A stretch of 45,954 nucleotides of DNA, from positions 1 through 45,954 of the IMG/VR virus record IMGVR_UViG_3300025127_000071; one strand, given 5' to 3'. The stretch's first letter is position 1; each line of letters begins with the position of its first letter. Source of the DNA: a virus. Under the pieces are notes generated by a model. That model did not search any database, had not been told where the DNA came from, and worked only from the letters and a program-made list of their open reading frames with translations. Of the stretch, positions 1 to 7,321 are shown piece after piece. The position numbers were made by a program, and so were the translations under genes.

Positions 1-1430
1 TTGAGTGGTTTAAAACAAGAGGTATATCTCAGAAAACCCTCACTGATTTAAAAGTCGGTGAGGGATCTGAATATATGCCGCAAACCGGTAAAACCGAGAG
101 AGCAATAAAGTTCAATTATTTTATAGGAGGTGAGTTAATAAACATTAAATACCGCGATGGAAGAAAGAACTTTAAATTATTTAAAGGAGCTGAAAAAGTA
201 TTTTACAATATAGACAGCATTGTAGGTTATGACTCTTGTGTCATAGTTGAAGGCGAAATGGACGTGCTTGCACTGCATGAAGCCGGAGTTACAAATGCTA
301 TATCTGTGCCAAACGGCGCTACATTAAATACTAATAATCTAGATTATCTAGACAACTGTATTGATTACTTTGAAGATAAAGAAAAGATTATACTGGCTGT
401 AGATTCAGACGAAGCAGGTCAAGCATTACAAACAGAGCTTATACGTAGATTAGGATCTGAAGTATGCTATTTAGCTACGTTTGATGATTGTAAAGATGCT
501 AATGAATACCTACAGAAATATGGAAAACAAAAATTGGCAGAGCGTATTAAAGGCTCAAAACCAGTACCGCTCGAAAATGTCACGACATTTAGGGACATTG
601 AAGATGAGGTCACGGACTTTGTTCGTAACGGGTTTAAACCTGGATATCAAGTTGGCTTGCAAAATTTTGATGATATCTTTTCGACTTATACTGGTCAGTT
701 TATTACTGTCACTGGTATTCCGTCTAGCGGGAAGTCAGATTTTGTCGACCAAATGGTTGTTGGCTATAACAAAAACTATGGCTGGAAAACGGCGTTTGCT
801 AGTCCTGAAAATATGCCGACTTACCTTCATGCGCACAAGCTAATGCGTAAGATATGGCAAGGCATGCCTACGTCTGCAGATATACACGGTGAAAAGTGGA
901 ATCAAGTAGCAGATCATTGTAATACAAACTTCTTTCACATCGACATGGAGCGATACACATTAGAGTCTGTACTGCGTAAAGGCGCTGAGCTAGTTAAACG
1001 TAAAGGTATTAAATGTTTAGTTATTGATCCATTTAATAAAGTACGTGATGTTGATTGTAAAACAGAAGACGTTAACAGGTACACAATGGAGTACTTAACT
1101 AAAATTGAAATGTTTGCTAAAAAGTTTGACGTTTTAGTTTTTGTTGTAGCGCATCCAACTAAAATGTATAAAGACAAAGATGGCAAAATTGAAGAACCTA
1201 ACATGTATAATATCAAAGGCGGTGGTGAATGGTATGACGCTAGTTATCATGGCTTATTGGTGCATAGGGATTATGAAGAAAAAACAGTCAAAGCTAAGGT
1301 GCTTAAAGTAAAGTTTCAAAACCTCGGTGAAAATGGAGCTGAAGCACATTTTAAGTGGGAGCCTAAGTCTGGTTGCTTTATACCACACGAACAGATAAAT
1401 ATTAATGATGATCCAATGCCGTGGGAATAA
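1..1430 (+). CDS. Primase-helicase (T7 gp4/Twinkle-like), 5' partial
   Basis: The frame is open to the left edge (first full codon at base 3), so the ATG at 75 is internal and the N-terminus, including any zinc-binding primase domain, lies outside the window. The visible part shows a TOPRIM domain (VIVEGEMDVLALHEAG near 244-290 and the DSDEAG acidic motif near 403-420) followed by a DnaB/RecA-type helicase core: Walker A GIPSSGKS near 715-738, Walker B CLVIDPFN near 1013-1036, an AHPTK sensor-like motif near 1150 and an arginine/histidine-containing HGLLVHR segment near 1249. This order is that of gp4/Twinkle proteins, which prime and unwind DNA at the phage fork. It heads the plus-strand replication and nucleotide operon, and the next ATG follows its stop codon directly. 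I infer that the DNA polymerase lies further left. Confidence 0.95.
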   Translation, partial: EWFKTRGISQKTLTDLKVGEGSEYMPQTGKTERAIKFNYFIGGELINIKYRDGRKNFKLFKGAEKVFYNIDSIVGYDSCVIVEGEMDVLALHEAGVTNAISVPNGATLNTNNLDYLDNCIDYFEDKEKIILAVDSDEAGQALQTELIRRLGSEVCYLATFDDCKDANEYLQKYGKQKLAERIKGSKPVPLENVTTFRDIEDEVTDFVRNGFKPGYQVGLQNFDDIFSTYTGQFITVTGIPSSGKSDFVDQMVVGYNKNYGWKTAFASPENMPTYLHAHKLMRKIWQGMPTSADIHGEKWNQVADHCNTNFFHIDMERYTLESVLRKGAELVKRKGIKCLVIDPFNKVRDVDCKTEDVNRYTMEYLTKIEMFAKKFDVLVFVVAHPTKMYKDKDGKIEEPNMYNIKGGGEWYDASYHGLLVHRDYEEKTVKAKVLKVKFQNLGENGAEAHFKWEPKSGCFIPHEQININDDPMPWE

Positions 1431-1685
1431 ATGGCATGGAGTAAAAAGATAAACATGGGTACATATAATCCAACATCAGTTGAGACTAAAGCTTACGCTT
1501 GGTGTATAAATAATAAGATATACATTGCACCAAAAGCTATCAGCGAGACACGTTGGTCTGTTGTTATAACAAACAATGGCGTAACACATGAAGATCCTAG
1601 TCATTATATTAAAGGTTTAATATGGGAGAAGATTTACGAATATTATAAATACTATTATGAAAAACACATTTCACAACGCAGATGA
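1431..1685 (+). CDS. Small hypothetical protein (84 aa)
   Basis: I do not recognise this protein. The start codon follows the helicase stop directly (TAAATG) and its end overlaps the thymidylate-synthase-fold gene by 29 bases, so it is embedded in a coupled operon. It is rich in Tyr, Trp and Lys, with an aromatic C-terminal stretch (YEYYKYYYEKH), no predicted membrane segment and no catalytic motif I can name. Its position between helicase and nucleotide genes suggests an early-expressed accessory protein, which is inference only. Confidence 0.7.
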   Translation: MAWSKKINMGTYNPTSVETKAYAWCINNKIYIAPKAISETRWSVVITNNGVTHEDPSHYIKGLIWEKIYEYYKYYYEKHISQRR

Positions 1686-2298
1686 AGCATATGAAGCTTT
1701 GCTTGACGAAGTTATTATAAACGGTATAGAGTTTGATGGCACGCAGGCCATATTTAACTGTGGCTTTTATATAATAAATCCTCAAGATAATCATATCAAA
1801 AACGTAGAACGTAATTGGAGCTTAGAGTATGCTGAAGCTGAATGGCGGTGGTATTTGTCTGGTGATCCTAGCATTGACAAGCTTGGTGAGTTGTATGGTA
1901 AAATACCGCCAATATGGGAACGTATGGCTGACAGTGATCGTAAAGTTAATAGCAACTACGGTTATCAATGGAAACGTAAAGCTCAAATAGACTACGTTTG
2001 TGCAAAGCTTAAATCAAATCCTAATACACGTCACGCAGCAATTAGTATATACGACGGTAAGGAATATGATAAATACAAGACAGATACGCCTTGTACTTAT
2101 GCAGTTCAGTTTACGATCATAGGCAAACAATTATGTATGTCTGTCTATATGCGTTCTAATGACATCTGGTATGGTTTCTGTAATGACCAGTATCAATTCT
2201 CATCATTGCAAAAAATGATCGCCAGACGTCTTAATTTAGAAATTGGTTGGTATTACCATCACGCACACAACATGCATTTATATAACGATAAATTATAA
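1657..2298 (+). CDS. Thymidylate-synthase-fold enzyme, possible dCMP/dUMP hydroxymethylase
   Basis: A 213-residue protein with the ordered motifs of the thymidylate synthase superfamily: a Glu before WRWYLSGD (E62, matching E. coli E58), NSNYGYQW (99-105), RHAAISIYD around R125 (phosphate-binding Arg region), TPC with the likely nucleophile C146, MRSND (165-169), and HLYN near 207-210. These enzymes methylate or hydroxymethylate pyrimidine nucleotides using methylene-tetrahydrofolate. Two details depart from ordinary ThyA: PCT instead of PCH, and GFCND where ThyA has GLPFN. An ungapped reading puts Asp177 where ThyA has the base-selecting Asn. Phage T4 dCMP hydroxymethylase has Asp at that place, and the MRSND...D form recalls phage hydroxymethylases. 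It is short compared with ThyA (about 264 aa). The fold is secure; the substrate and product are not. Confidence 0.85.
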   Translation: MKNTFHNADEAYEALLDEVIINGIEFDGTQAIFNCGFYIINPQDNHIKNVERNWSLEYAEAEWRWYLSGDPSIDKLGELYGKIPPIWERMADSDRKVNSNYGYQWKRKAQIDYVCAKLKSNPNTRHAAISIYDGKEYDKYKTDTPCTYAVQFTIIGKQLCMSVYMRSNDIWYGFCNDQYQFSSLQKMIARRLNLEIGWYYHHAHNMHLYNDKL

Positions 2299-2301
2299 CT
2301 T

Positions 2302-3093
2302 ATGTATTATTTGTACCACATACCTGGTAAAAAGATCGGCGTTACACGTGATCTTAATAACAGGGTTACCCTTGTGCAAGGTTACAAGGAGAATGAGTAT
2401 GAAGTTCTTGAACAGTCAGAAGATATAGATTATATATCAGACCGTGAAATAGAACTTCAAAAGTCTTATGGCTATAAGGTCGATAGAAAACTATATAAAC
2501 ACTTATTTAAAAATATGAAGATAAACGCAACAGAGCAAACCTCAACGTTTCCTGTACCCGTCAATAAATTAAAAGGACGATTAGAGGACAACATAGGTCT
2601 TACTTGGCAAACAGATCATGGCCAGTTTGAAATTAACAAACGAACGATCTCATGGATAATGGCTAATGTGAAAGAGTCAATGTATAATCACAACAGATGT
2701 TATGTATACAATAAAGCTTTTTATGAAGCATTTTTAGATACAAAGCACACGCCAAAGCCTAAGTATAATACTAGTGTAGATAAAATACCAAATCGTTTCG
2801 AGCTTATACGTATGTGGGCCAAAGACAGAGGTATTTATGATCAAGGTAATTCGCACACGCAGTATGTTAAATTACAAGAAGAAGCTGGTGAGTTAGCTGC
2901 AGCATTGCTTAACAAAGATAAACCTGAAATACAAGATGCTATTGGCGATATGATTGTTGTACTTACAAACTTAGCAGAGCTTGAAGGTTTTGCTGTTGAA
3001 GATTGTATCGATGCAGCTTATACTGAAATAGCTAATCGAACAGGCGTTATGCACAACGGAACATTTGTTAAAACTGGTACATATGAAAATTAG
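2302..3093 (+). CDS. GIY-YIG-like domain fused to MazG-like NTP pyrophosphohydrolase
   Basis: Two regions are visible in 263 residues. Residues 1-60 look like a GIY-YIG nuclease: YLY at 3-5, KIG at 11-13, Arg in RDLNNR (16-21) and a candidate catalytic Glu in REIELQK (48-54). Residues 165-256 are MazG-like: EEAGE at 193-197, then E209 and DAIGD at 212-216, which match the EExxE...ExxD magnesium-binding pattern of all-alpha NTP pyrophosphatases. MazG proteins hydrolyse NTPs or dNTPs, or (p)ppGpp in some phage cases. The linker (about 70-160) has no motif I recognise. It sits directly after the TS-fold gene and overlaps a second MazG-like gene, suggesting nucleotide-pool control. The MazG part is firm; the GIY-YIG part is weaker. 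Confidence 0.8.
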   Translation: MYYLYHIPGKKIGVTRDLNNRVTLVQGYKENEYEVLEQSEDIDYISDREIELQKSYGYKVDRKLYKHLFKNMKINATEQTSTFPVPVNKLKGRLEDNIGLTWQTDHGQFEINKRTISWIMANVKESMYNHNRCYVYNKAFYEAFLDTKHTPKPKYNTSVDKIPNRFELIRMWAKDRGIYDQGNSHTQYVKLQEEAGELAAALLNKDKPEIQDAIGDMIVVLTNLAELEGFAVEDCIDAAYTEIANRTGVMHNGTFVKTGTYEN

Positions 3094-3355
3094 AACTAAA
3101 GATGCAATAGTACAGTCTGTGCTTAAGAAAATGGACGAACGAAGTTTGATCGGTCAAAAAAAGTACGGAGCCACAATGATGCAAGAGATTGAAGGTCAGG
3201 AAAAAGATCTTAATCGTTTCTTAATTGATGTACAAGAAGAATTAATGGATGCGTTGCTTTACATTGAAGCTGCTAAACGATGTTTAACTGATGAGATCGA
3301 AGAGGCTATGATAAAACGTTTTGATATAGAAGTACATGATGAAACGACCTTATAA
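3083..3355 (+). CDS. Small MazG-like all-alpha NTP-PPase family protein
   Basis: I start this at the ATG at 3083 (MKIRTKDAIV), which gives 90 residues and an 11-base overlap with the previous gene; an in-frame ATG at 3065 would deepen the overlap. The all-helical sequence has a DVQEELMDALLYIEAAK stretch (49-65) with E52, E53 and D56 spaced like the metal-binding helix of MazG/dUTPase-2-type pyrophosphohydrolases, preceded by the LNRF motif often seen in such phage proteins. A full ExxD partner motif is not obvious, so it may be a divergent or non-catalytic member. The context (TS fold, MazG, RNR) supports nucleotide metabolism. Confidence 0.65.
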   Translation: MKIRTKDAIVQSVLKKMDERSLIGQKKYGATMMQEIEGQEKDLNRFLIDVQEELMDALLYIEAAKRCLTDEIEEAMIKRFDIEVHDETTL

Positions 3356-3794
3356 ACGTAGACGTAAACGCGGACCAGTACAGTCAAAGAAAGTATCGTA
3401 TGACGGTATTAATTTTGCTTCTGGTCTTGAGCGTTATATGTATATGGCATTAAAAAATGCAAAGATCAAGTCTAAATATGAAGGTGAAACCTTTGTTTTA
3501 CTGGCTGGCTTTCATTTTGAAAATGAAGTATACGAAAGATGCACTAACGGCAAAGGTGATTACAAAAACAGAGGCTGCAAACGTATACTACCTATTAAGT
3601 ACACACCTGATTTTATTGGTGATGACTTTATAATTGAAACAAAAGGTAGAGCTAACGAATCATTTCCAATGCGTTGGAAGTTATTTAAAAGACTAGTTAT
3701 GACACAGTTTCCTAATGTAACACTGTATAAACCACAAAATCAAAAAGAATGCGACGAGACAATAAAGCTAATTCTTTCCAGGCGAAAAGGATAG
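3336..3794 (+). CDS. PD-(D/E)XK endonuclease, DUF1064-like
   Basis: A 152-residue protein with a basic N-terminus (KRPYKRRRKRG) and the nuclease signature E32 (SGLERY), YTPDF with D92, and ETKG with E101 and K103. This spacing and the 'ASGLERYMY' opening match the DUF1064 phage family, related to T7 endonuclease I/VRR-type resolvases that cut branched or damaged DNA. It overlaps the previous gene by 20 bases. Two consecutive ATGs (3336, 3339) are possible starts. Its likely role is in replication intermediates or host DNA breakdown feeding the RNR pathway. The exact substrate cannot be told from sequence. Confidence 0.8.
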   Translation: MMKRPYKRRRKRGPVQSKKVSYDGINFASGLERYMYMALKNAKIKSKYEGETFVLLAGFHFENEVYERCTNGKGDYKNRGCKRILPIKYTPDFIGDDFIIETKGRANESFPMRWKLFKRLVMTQFPNVTLYKPQNQKECDETIKLILSRRKG

Positions 3795-3919
3795 CAAGGC
3801 AAAAGTATGCTGAGCGTCAAATAGATAAATGGTGGCGTTGGAGCTGGGAAGTGCGAGGTAAAATAAAATATAAAGAACTAATAGAAATACAAAACAAATA
3901 TGGCATCAAAGCAGAATAA
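3749..3919 (+). CDS. Small basic protein (56 aa), hypothetical
   Basis: An open frame beginning MRRDNKANSFQ and ending at the TAA at 3917, overlapping the nuclease gene by 46 bases and the next small gene by 20 bases. It is Lys/Arg/Trp-rich (KYAERQIDKWWRW in the middle) and probably helical. Without it, bases 3795-3899 would be an empty gap in an otherwise gapless operon, which is my main argument for it being real. No family recognised. Confidence 0.55.
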   Translation: MRRDNKANSFQAKRIARQKYAERQIDKWWRWSWEVRGKIKYKELIEIQNKYGIKAE

Positions 3920-4049
3920 AGGCTGGAGTTTATCAGTCGGTACATATCCAGGCGTATTGTTTGGAATAAGATCATACGATGAAGATTCGCAAGTAACTCA
4001 CGTAGCATACGTACCTTTTATAGACATAGCATTAGAAATATATAAGTAA
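3900..4049 (+). CDS. Small hypothetical protein (49 aa)
   Basis: The frame begins MASKQNKGWSLSVGTYPG and its TAA overlaps the ATG of nrdB (TAATG), implying translational coupling. The pattern of alternating hydrophobic residues (GVLFGIRSY, THVAYVPFIDIAL) suggests a compact beta-sheet protein. No catalytic motif is visible and I do not recognise a family. Confidence 0.6.
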   Translation: MASKQNKGWSLSVGTYPGVLFGIRSYDEDSQVTHVAYVPFIDIALEIYK

Positions 4050-5017
4050 TGGGATTATTTGACGAACGTATAGCATATAAACCTTTTGAGTATCCAGAGT
4101 ATTACACGGAAGGTTGGTTAAAACAAGCTCAAGCATTTTGGTTACATACTGAAATACCAATGAGTGGTGATGTTAAAGATTGGAACGAAAAATTAAATGA
4201 TAAAGAAAAGAACTTGGTCGGTAATATACTACTGGGCTTCGCGCAGACGGAGTGCGCGGTTTCTGATTACTGGACCCAAAAAGTAGTAAGCTGGTTTCCA
4301 AAACATGAAATACAGCAAATGGCTATGATGTTTGGTTCGCAAGAAACAATACACGCGGTGGCTTATAGTTATTTAAACGAAACATTAGGACTTGAAGATT
4401 ATGAAGCATTTTTACACGAGCCCGCAACGGCTGAAAGGTTTGATAACCTGGTTGCGTACAACGGATCCAATGCTGTGGGTATTGGCAAGTCTCTTGCTGT
4501 GTTTAGTGCTTTTGCGGAAGGCGTTAGCTTGTATTCTGCTTTTGCTGTACTTTATTCTTTTCAGTTAAGAAATTTACTGAAAGGTATTGGTCAGCAAATG
4601 AAATGGTCAGTGCGAGACGAAAGTTTGCACAGCAAAATGGGTTGTAAGCTTTTCCGCGATATGTGCAGTGAAAACAATCAATTATTAAATTTATGTCAAG
4701 AAGATATAGTAAAAGCTGCAGAAACCATGGTAGACTTAGAAACTAAATATATTAACAAGATGTTTGAGATGGGTGATATCGAAGGCATATCAGCTAATGA
4801 TCTTACACATTTTATAAAAAAGAGAGCAAATGAAAAACTTGTGGAGCTTGGTTACAAAGACTTTGCAGAACATTTCACGTATGACAAGACGGCAGCAGCT
4901 AATCTTGATTGGTTCTATCATCTTACCGGCGGGGTCACTCATACTGATTTTTTCGCTATACGGCCGACAGACTATAGCAAGGCTAATGAAGGAGAGGACT
5001 TTGAAGACATTTGGTAA
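4049..5017 (+). CDS. nrdB: Class I ribonucleotide reductase, small (beta) subunit
   Basis: A 322-residue diiron ferritin-like subunit that generates the radical needed for nucleotide reduction. Visible ligands: E68 (TECAV, at the position usually Asp/Glu), E99 and H102 (QETIH), E157 (AEGVSLY), E191 and H194 (RDESLH). Y106 sits four residues after H102, as the radical Tyr does in Escherichia coli NrdB (ExxHxxxY), so a tyrosyl-radical enzyme is likely. The N-terminal segment WLHTEIPMSGD resembles NrdF/NrdB openings. It is coupled to the preceding small gene; the large subunit follows after two small genes, an unusual spacing. The cofactor (Fe or Mn) cannot be read from sequence. Confidence 0.95.
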   Translation: MGLFDERIAYKPFEYPEYYTEGWLKQAQAFWLHTEIPMSGDVKDWNEKLNDKEKNLVGNILLGFAQTECAVSDYWTQKVVSWFPKHEIQQMAMMFGSQETIHAVAYSYLNETLGLEDYEAFLHEPATAERFDNLVAYNGSNAVGIGKSLAVFSAFAEGVSLYSAFAVLYSFQLRNLLKGIGQQMKWSVRDESLHSKMGCKLFRDMCSENNQLLNLCQEDIVKAAETMVDLETKYINKMFEMGDIEGISANDLTHFIKKRANEKLVELGYKDFAEHFTYDKTAAANLDWFYHLTGGVTHTDFFAIRPTDYSKANEGEDFEDIW

Positions 5018-5075
5018 TGGATTTGATGTTATACTTACACGTAAAGAAATAGAACAAGACTTATATGAAAGGTAG
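4986..5075 (+). CDS. Possible very small ORF (29 aa)
   Basis: An ATG in the nrdB 3' end opens a frame (MKERTLKTFGNGFDV...) that overlaps nrdB by 32 bases and ends at 5075, overlapping the next start at 5065. It would fill the only gap between nrdB and the following gene. It is too short to judge from composition, so I record it as a candidate only. Confidence 0.25.
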   Translation: MKERTLKTFGNGFDVILTRKEIEQDLYER

Positions 5076-5298
5076 TAAACAAAGCAGAGCAGATCTGCTA
5101 GAGAAAAAAGTACAAGCAACAATCAACATAATTAAGCAACTACTAGACGAAAATGCTTACTTAAAAGATCTAGCTGTTGGTACACTAGAAACAGTAAAGC
5201 TTTTGCCTGGTTACGACAAAGCTATTGAAGAACTTAAAACCAAATTAAAAGATGGACAGGAAAAGAAGGTGGAGATACCGGCTGCTGAAAACGCTTAG
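5065..5298 (+). CDS. Coiled-coil hypothetical protein (77 aa)
   Basis: A strongly helical, charged protein with heptad-like leucine/isoleucine spacing (NIIKQLLDENAYLKDLAVG, residues about 21-39), a short break at LPGY and a second charged helix. It has no membrane segment or enzyme motif. It lies between the two RNR subunit genes and overlaps the following membrane-protein gene by 47 bases. Its role is unknown; it could be a small oligomerising regulator or scaffold. Confidence 0.65.
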   Translation: MKGSKQSRADLLEKKVQATINIIKQLLDENAYLKDLAVGTLETVKLLPGYDKAIEELKTKLKDGQEKKVEIPAAENA

Positions 5299-5521
5299 GT
5301 ATACTAACAAACTCACGTCATATCAAAAAGTAGCATCTCGTATAGGTTATATGGGTGCTGGCTTTGTAATAGCTGGACAATGGACTATTGAACCTATATT
5401 TTTTATTATAGGATTTATATGCGTGATAATACAGACGTCATCACGCAAACAATGGAACTTAGTTGCTTTAAACATTAACGGTTTAATAGCATGGATCATA
5501 CACTTAATAAACGGAGTATAA
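5252..5521 (+). CDS. Small integral membrane protein (89 aa)
   Basis: After a basic N-terminus (MDRKRRWRYRLLK) the sequence contains hydrophobic stretches at about 33-42 (YMGAGFVIAG), 45-61 (IEPIFFIIGFICVIIQT) and 70-88 (LVALNINGLIAWIIHLING), consistent with two or three membrane helices. The stop is directly followed by nrdA (TAA ATG). The start is uncertain because the frame overlaps the previous gene by 47 bases and no nearer in-frame ATG precedes the first helix by a short distance. The family is not recognised, and the reason for its place between nrdB and nrdA is unknown. Confidence 0.65.
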   Translation: MDRKRRWRYRLLKTLRYTNKLTSYQKVASRIGYMGAGFVIAGQWTIEPIFFIIGFICVIIQTSSRKQWNLVALNINGLIAWIIHLINGV

Positions 5522-7243
5522 ATGTGGAACAATGAATGGAAAAAAGGAGAAGATTACCCTAAGTGGGGTGATACAGACGTATATAAAAAAACTATATCAG
5601 GCGGTTACTTATTACAAGATGAAACGCCTCGTGACGCGTACATGCGAGTTGCTAAAACAGTTGCGCGTAGACTTTACAAACCTGAAATGGCCGGAACGTT
5701 CTTTGATTATATTTGGAATGGTTGGTTGTGTCTGGCTAGTCCTGTGTTATCAAATACAGGGACTGATCGCGGTTTACCTATATCTTGCTTTGGCATTGAT
5801 GTTGCAGACTCGATACAGGACATAGGACATAAAAATTTAGAGATGATGCTACTCGCTAAGCACGGCGGTGGAGTTGGCATTGGTATTAATATGATTAGAC
5901 CCGCTGGCGCTAAAATTACAGGCAATGGAACAAGTGATGGCGTTGTGCCGTTTTGTAAAATATACGATTCAACAATACTTGCCACTAATCAAGGATCTGT
6001 CAGACGAGGAGCTGCATCAGTTAATATCAACATTGATCACCCCGATTTCGATGAGTGGCTCGAAATACGTGAACCTAAAGGAGACGTCAATCGTCAATCG
6101 CTTAACTTGCATCAGTGCGCTGTTGTCGGTGATAAGTTTATGCGACGAATTGAGCAAGGAGATAGAGAAGCTAGAAAACGTTGGGGTAAATTACTTCAAA
6201 AGCGAAAAGCTACTGGCGAACCTTATATATTATTTAAAGGGAATACAAATAAAAATAACCCCAGATCATATAAAGACAACGGACTGAAAGTCCATATGAC
6301 TAACATATGTTCTGAAATTACATTACACACAGATGAAAACCACAGCTTTGTTTGTTGTTTGTCATCATTAAATCTAGCTAAATATGAAGAGTGGAAAGGT
6401 ACAAACCTTATTTATGATGCGATATGGTTCTTGGATGGAGTCATGGAAGAGTTTATACAAAGAGCTAAAGGCTTACGAGGCTTCGAGAACGCGGTTAGAT
6501 CGGCTACGAAAGGCAGAGCCTTGGGGTTGGGAGTACTTGGTTGGCACACCTACTTACAAGAAAAAAGTATACCGTTCGAGGGTTTACTTGCGCAGTTTGA
6601 AACTAGGAAAATTTTTAGTCAGATTAAAATTGAAAGTGAAAGGGCTAGCATGGCGCTTGCAGAAACTTATGGCGAACCTTTGTGGTGTGCTGGAACTGGT
6701 ATGCGCAATACTCATCTACGTGCTATTGCACCTACTGTTAGCAACAGCAAGCTTAGTGGCAATGTGTCGCCGGGCATTGAGCCGTGGGCTGCAAATGTTT
6801 TTACCGAGCAAAGTGCCAAAGGAACGTTTATAAGAAAAAATCCTACACTGTTAAAACTATTACGTAAACTTAAAATAAATACAAATGAAACTTGGAGCAA
6901 AATTATGGCGGATGGTGGTAGTGTTCAAGGTTTATCTGAGCTTGACGATATTGTGGTTGGATCTCACGACGTACAGGCTAAAGATGTTTTTAAAACGTTT
7001 AAAGAGATAAACCAACTAGAGCTAGTAAATCAAGCTGGTATAAGACAACAGTACATAGATCAGTCTGTTAGTTTGAACCTAGCGTTTCCTAGCTTGGCTA
7101 CGCCAAAATGGATTAACCAAGTGCATATGTCAGCGTGGAAAAAAGGTATTAAAACCCTGTACTATACTAGAACTGAATCAGTACTACGTGGTGATATAGC
7201 ACAACAAGCTATGAGTGAAGATTGTATTGCCTGTGACGGATAA
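5522..7243 (+). CDS. nrdA: Class I ribonucleotide reductase, large (alpha) subunit, no ATP cone
   Basis: A 573-residue catalytic subunit, short compared with about 760 for Escherichia coli NrdA. Catalytic features are present: redox Cys C89 (ISCFG), N261-C263-E265 (NICSE), the second redox Cys at C278/C279, the YY pair at 547-548 for radical transfer, and a C-terminal CxxC (C568, C571) that would be recycled by thioredoxin or glutaredoxin. The HGGGVGI segment (114-120) is typical of the barrel. The sequence starts almost directly in the catalytic domain, so the N-terminal ATP cone that mediates dATP shut-off is missing; this suggests an enzyme not inhibited by dATP (inference). It is the last gene of the plus-strand operon. 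Confidence 0.95.
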   Translation: MWNNEWKKGEDYPKWGDTDVYKKTISGGYLLQDETPRDAYMRVAKTVARRLYKPEMAGTFFDYIWNGWLCLASPVLSNTGTDRGLPISCFGIDVADSIQDIGHKNLEMMLLAKHGGGVGIGINMIRPAGAKITGNGTSDGVVPFCKIYDSTILATNQGSVRRGAASVNINIDHPDFDEWLEIREPKGDVNRQSLNLHQCAVVGDKFMRRIEQGDREARKRWGKLLQKRKATGEPYILFKGNTNKNNPRSYKDNGLKVHMTNICSEITLHTDENHSFVCCLSSLNLAKYEEWKGTNLIYDAIWFLDGVMEEFIQRAKGLRGFENAVRSATKGRALGLGVLGWHTYLQEKSIPFEGLLAQFETRKIFSQIKIESERASMALAETYGEPLWCAGTGMRNTHLRAIAPTVSNSKLSGNVSPGIEPWAANVFTEQSAKGTFIRKNPTLLKLLRKLKINTNETWSKIMADGGSVQGLSELDDIVVGSHDVQAKDVFKTFKEINQLELVNQAGIRQQYIDQSVSLNLAFPSLATPKWINQVHMSAWKKGIKTLYYTRTESVLRGDIAQQAMSEDCIACDG

Positions 7244-7248
7244 TAATA

Positions 7249-7274
7249 AAGGGGACCTCGTTTGAGATCCCCTT
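7249..7274. terminator. Hairpin between convergent operons
   Basis: An 11-base inverted repeat (AAGGGGACCTC / GAGATCCCCTT) with one mismatch and a GTTT loop lies 5 bases after the nrdA stop and 48 bases before the end of the minus-strand operon. It is well placed as a bidirectional terminator. Neither side has a long T-run (TTCGG on the plus side), so termination efficiency by the intrinsic mechanism is uncertain. Confidence 0.7.
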
Positions 7275-7321
7275 CGGTTACAGGAACTTTTGGGTATGGT
7301 ACGCCCAGTTATCTTTGTTCC

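Noticed and set aside
75-77. ATG at 75 as true start of the primase-helicase
   Set aside because: The frame is open to the window edge and upstream codons continue a primase-like sequence (RGISQKTLTDLKVG), so this Met is internal.
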